64,000 bases of DNA from JAVJST01 sp965229715. GTDB taxonomy: Bacteria; Pseudomonadota; Alphaproteobacteria; Rhodospirillales; Casp-alpha2. The notes beneath the pieces were generated by a model. It made no database searches. It worked only from the letters and a program-made list of their open reading frames with translations, and was not told the origin of the DNA. Positions 62,796 through 64,000 of this stretch are shown in pieces. The first letter of the stretch is position 1; each line of letters starts with the position of its first letter. The DNA lies in assembly GCA_965229715.1 (NCBI GenBank), contig CBDDJL010000002.1, forward strand, positions 2,108,001 to 2,172,000, given 5' to 3'. Position numbers and translations under genes: made by a program.

Positions 62796-64000
62796 ATGTC
62801 CGTCGTTACCCGTTTCGCTCCCTCGCCGACCGGCTATCTGCACATCGGTGGCGCCCGCACGGCCTTGTTCAACTGGCTCTATGCCAAGCACCATGGCGGA
62901 AAATTTTTGCTCAGGGTCGAGGATACGGACCGGGCGCGCTCGACCGACGATGCGGTTGCCGCAATCTATGATGGCCTCAAATGGCTGGGTCTCGATTGGG
63001 ACGGCGATGCGGTTTCGCAGTTTTCCAGAGCCGACCGTCACCGCGCCGTCGTCGAAGAAATGCTGGCCGCAGGCAGTGCCTATCGCTGCTATTGCACGCC
63101 GGAGGAATTGCAGGAAATGCGCGAGAAAGCGCGGGCCGAGGGGCGACGTGTCGGATACGACGGCCGCTGGCGAGACCGCGATCCGTCGGAAGCACCCGAC
63201 GGCGTGCAGCCGGCGATCAGGCTTCGCGCGCCGAAGGACGGCGAGACCGTGGTGAACGACCTCGTTCAGGGCACGGTCACTGTGCCGAACGCGGATATCG
63301 ATGACCTGATCTTGCTTCGCTCGGACGGATCGCCGACGTACCTGCTTGCCGTTGTTGTCGACGATCATGACATGGGGGTGACGCATGTCATTCGTGGCGA
63401 CGATCATCTGACGAATACGTCTCGTCAGATTCAGATTTTTCGCGCGATGGATTGGGATTTGCCGGCATTCGCCCATATCCCGCTGATACACGGTGCGGAC
63501 GGCGCAAAACTGTCGAAACGGCATGGCGCGCTCGGGGTCGAGGCGTATCGCGATATGGGATTGCTGCCGGAGGCGCTGCGCAACTATCTGCTGCGCCTTG
63601 GCTGGGGACATGGCGACGAGGAGATCATCCCGACGGACCGCGCGATCGAACTGTTCGACCTGAATGGCGTCGGCAAGTCGGCGGCGCGGTTCGATATGGC
63701 GAAACTGACGAACTTGAACGGTCATTACATTCGCGAAGCGGCGGATGCGGACCTCGTTGCGGCAACCCGGCCCCAACTCGAAAAACTGGCCGGAAGGCAT
63801 TTATCCGAGGCCGAGATATCGGCACTCGAGACGCTTATGCCGACGATGAAGCAACGCGCCAAAACAACGATAGAATTAGCTGATATTGCACTTTTTTTGA
63901 CGTATGAACGCCCATTGGAATTCGATGAAAAAGCGGCGGAACTGTTAAATGGGGATGGGCTAGCGGCGCTCGGCGCTGTACGATCCGATCTCGACGCGAT
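62796..64000 (+). CDS. gltX: Glutamyl-tRNA synthetase (5' part, runs off the window)
   Basis: Charges tRNA-Glu. About 401 codons are present and the frame stays open to the right edge. The class I signatures are APSPTGYLHIGGARTALFNWLY at the N-terminus and KLSKRHG (about residue 239). The ATG follows AAGGA, a clear ribosome binding site, by 6 bases. The catalytic core is complete; the anticodon-binding domain is partly missing. It is divergent from comEC across 111 bases. Further genomes put gltA next (expected just outside). Confidence 0.96.
   Translation, partial: MSVVTRFAPSPTGYLHIGGARTALFNWLYAKHHGGKFLLRVEDTDRARSTDDAVAAIYDGLKWLGLDWDGDAVSQFSRADRHRAVVEEMLAAGSAYRCYCTPEELQEMREKARAEGRRVGYDGRWRDRDPSEAPDGVQPAIRLRAPKDGETVVNDLVQGTVTVPNADIDDLILLRSDGSPTYLLAVVVDDHDMGVTHVIRGDDHLTNTSRQIQIFRAMDWDLPAFAHIPLIHGADGAKLSKRHGALGVEAYRDMGLLPEALRNYLLRLGWGHGDEEIIPTDRAIELFDLNGVGKSAARFDMAKLTNLNGHYIREAADADLVAATRPQLEKLAGRHLSEAEISALETLMPTMKQRAKTTIELADIALFLTYERPLEFDEKAAELLNGDGLAALGAVRSDLDA

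Overview
The window looks like a 64 kb piece of a high-GC alphaproteobacterial chromosome, most like Rhodospirillales and relatives. The signs are: a PDH E1-beta subunit carrying its own lipoyl domain; the rnc-era-recO run behind lepB and acpS; rpoZ coupled to a single bifunctional Rel/Spo enzyme; a bacterial leucyl-transferase (Bpt) of the N-end rule; a DUF4170 gene; and a direct-repeat LexA box of the form GAAC-N7-GAAC in front of lexA. No tRNA, rRNA, CRISPR array, prophage or complete insertion sequence was seen.

Layout. 0-10 kb: a penicillin-acylase-family hydrolase, a 273-bp element with perfect 23-bp inverted ends, a membrane-anchored methyltransferase, flagellar stator genes motAB, bpt, and a TRAP transporter operon of the TakPQM type. 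10-24 kb (minus strand): bioY, parC, recO-era-rnc-lepB-acpS-DUF2062, rsh-rpoZ, folK; then a NYN/UDG pair, DUF4170, smpB and dapA. 24-31 kb: soluble lytic transglycosylase, haloacid dehalogenase, an alpha/beta hydrolase, a bactofilin plus M23 endopeptidase pair, pgpA and pncC. 31-49.8 kb (minus strand): the central-metabolism series tpiA, secG, pyrG, kdsA, eno, ftsB, pdhA, pdhB, pdhC, lpd, lipA, coq10. 50-64 kb (plus strand): ppiD-trpE, trpGDC-moaC-moeA, lexA, then comEC (minus) and the 5' part of gltX.

Three sets of accessory genes sit inside this otherwise housekeeping order. (1) Between eno and ftsB: a Rieske oxygenase, a LysR regulator, an SDR that has lost the YxxxK active-site pair, a small membrane protein, a possible 31-residue CxxC peptide, and about 0.7 kb of palindromic and tandem repeats. 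(2) Between tpiA and secG: a LysR-type regulator missing half of its effector domain, divergent from a gene for an ATC-hydrolase-like protein and a Rid protein without the catalytic arginine, with a perfect 10-bp-arm palindrome between them. (3) Between trpE and trpG: a divergent polysaccharide deacetylase and a CueR-like regulator. Cassettes (1) and (2) are the best candidates here for undescribed biology.

The genome is tightly packed. ATGA-type overlaps join several operon genes, and six convergent gene pairs meet with zero or negative spacing. Regulatory sites that can be read directly include the LexA box, an rpoZ promoter and terminator, a promoter with an internal palindrome before pdhA, and paired direct repeats abutting a TTGACA hexamer before tpiA.
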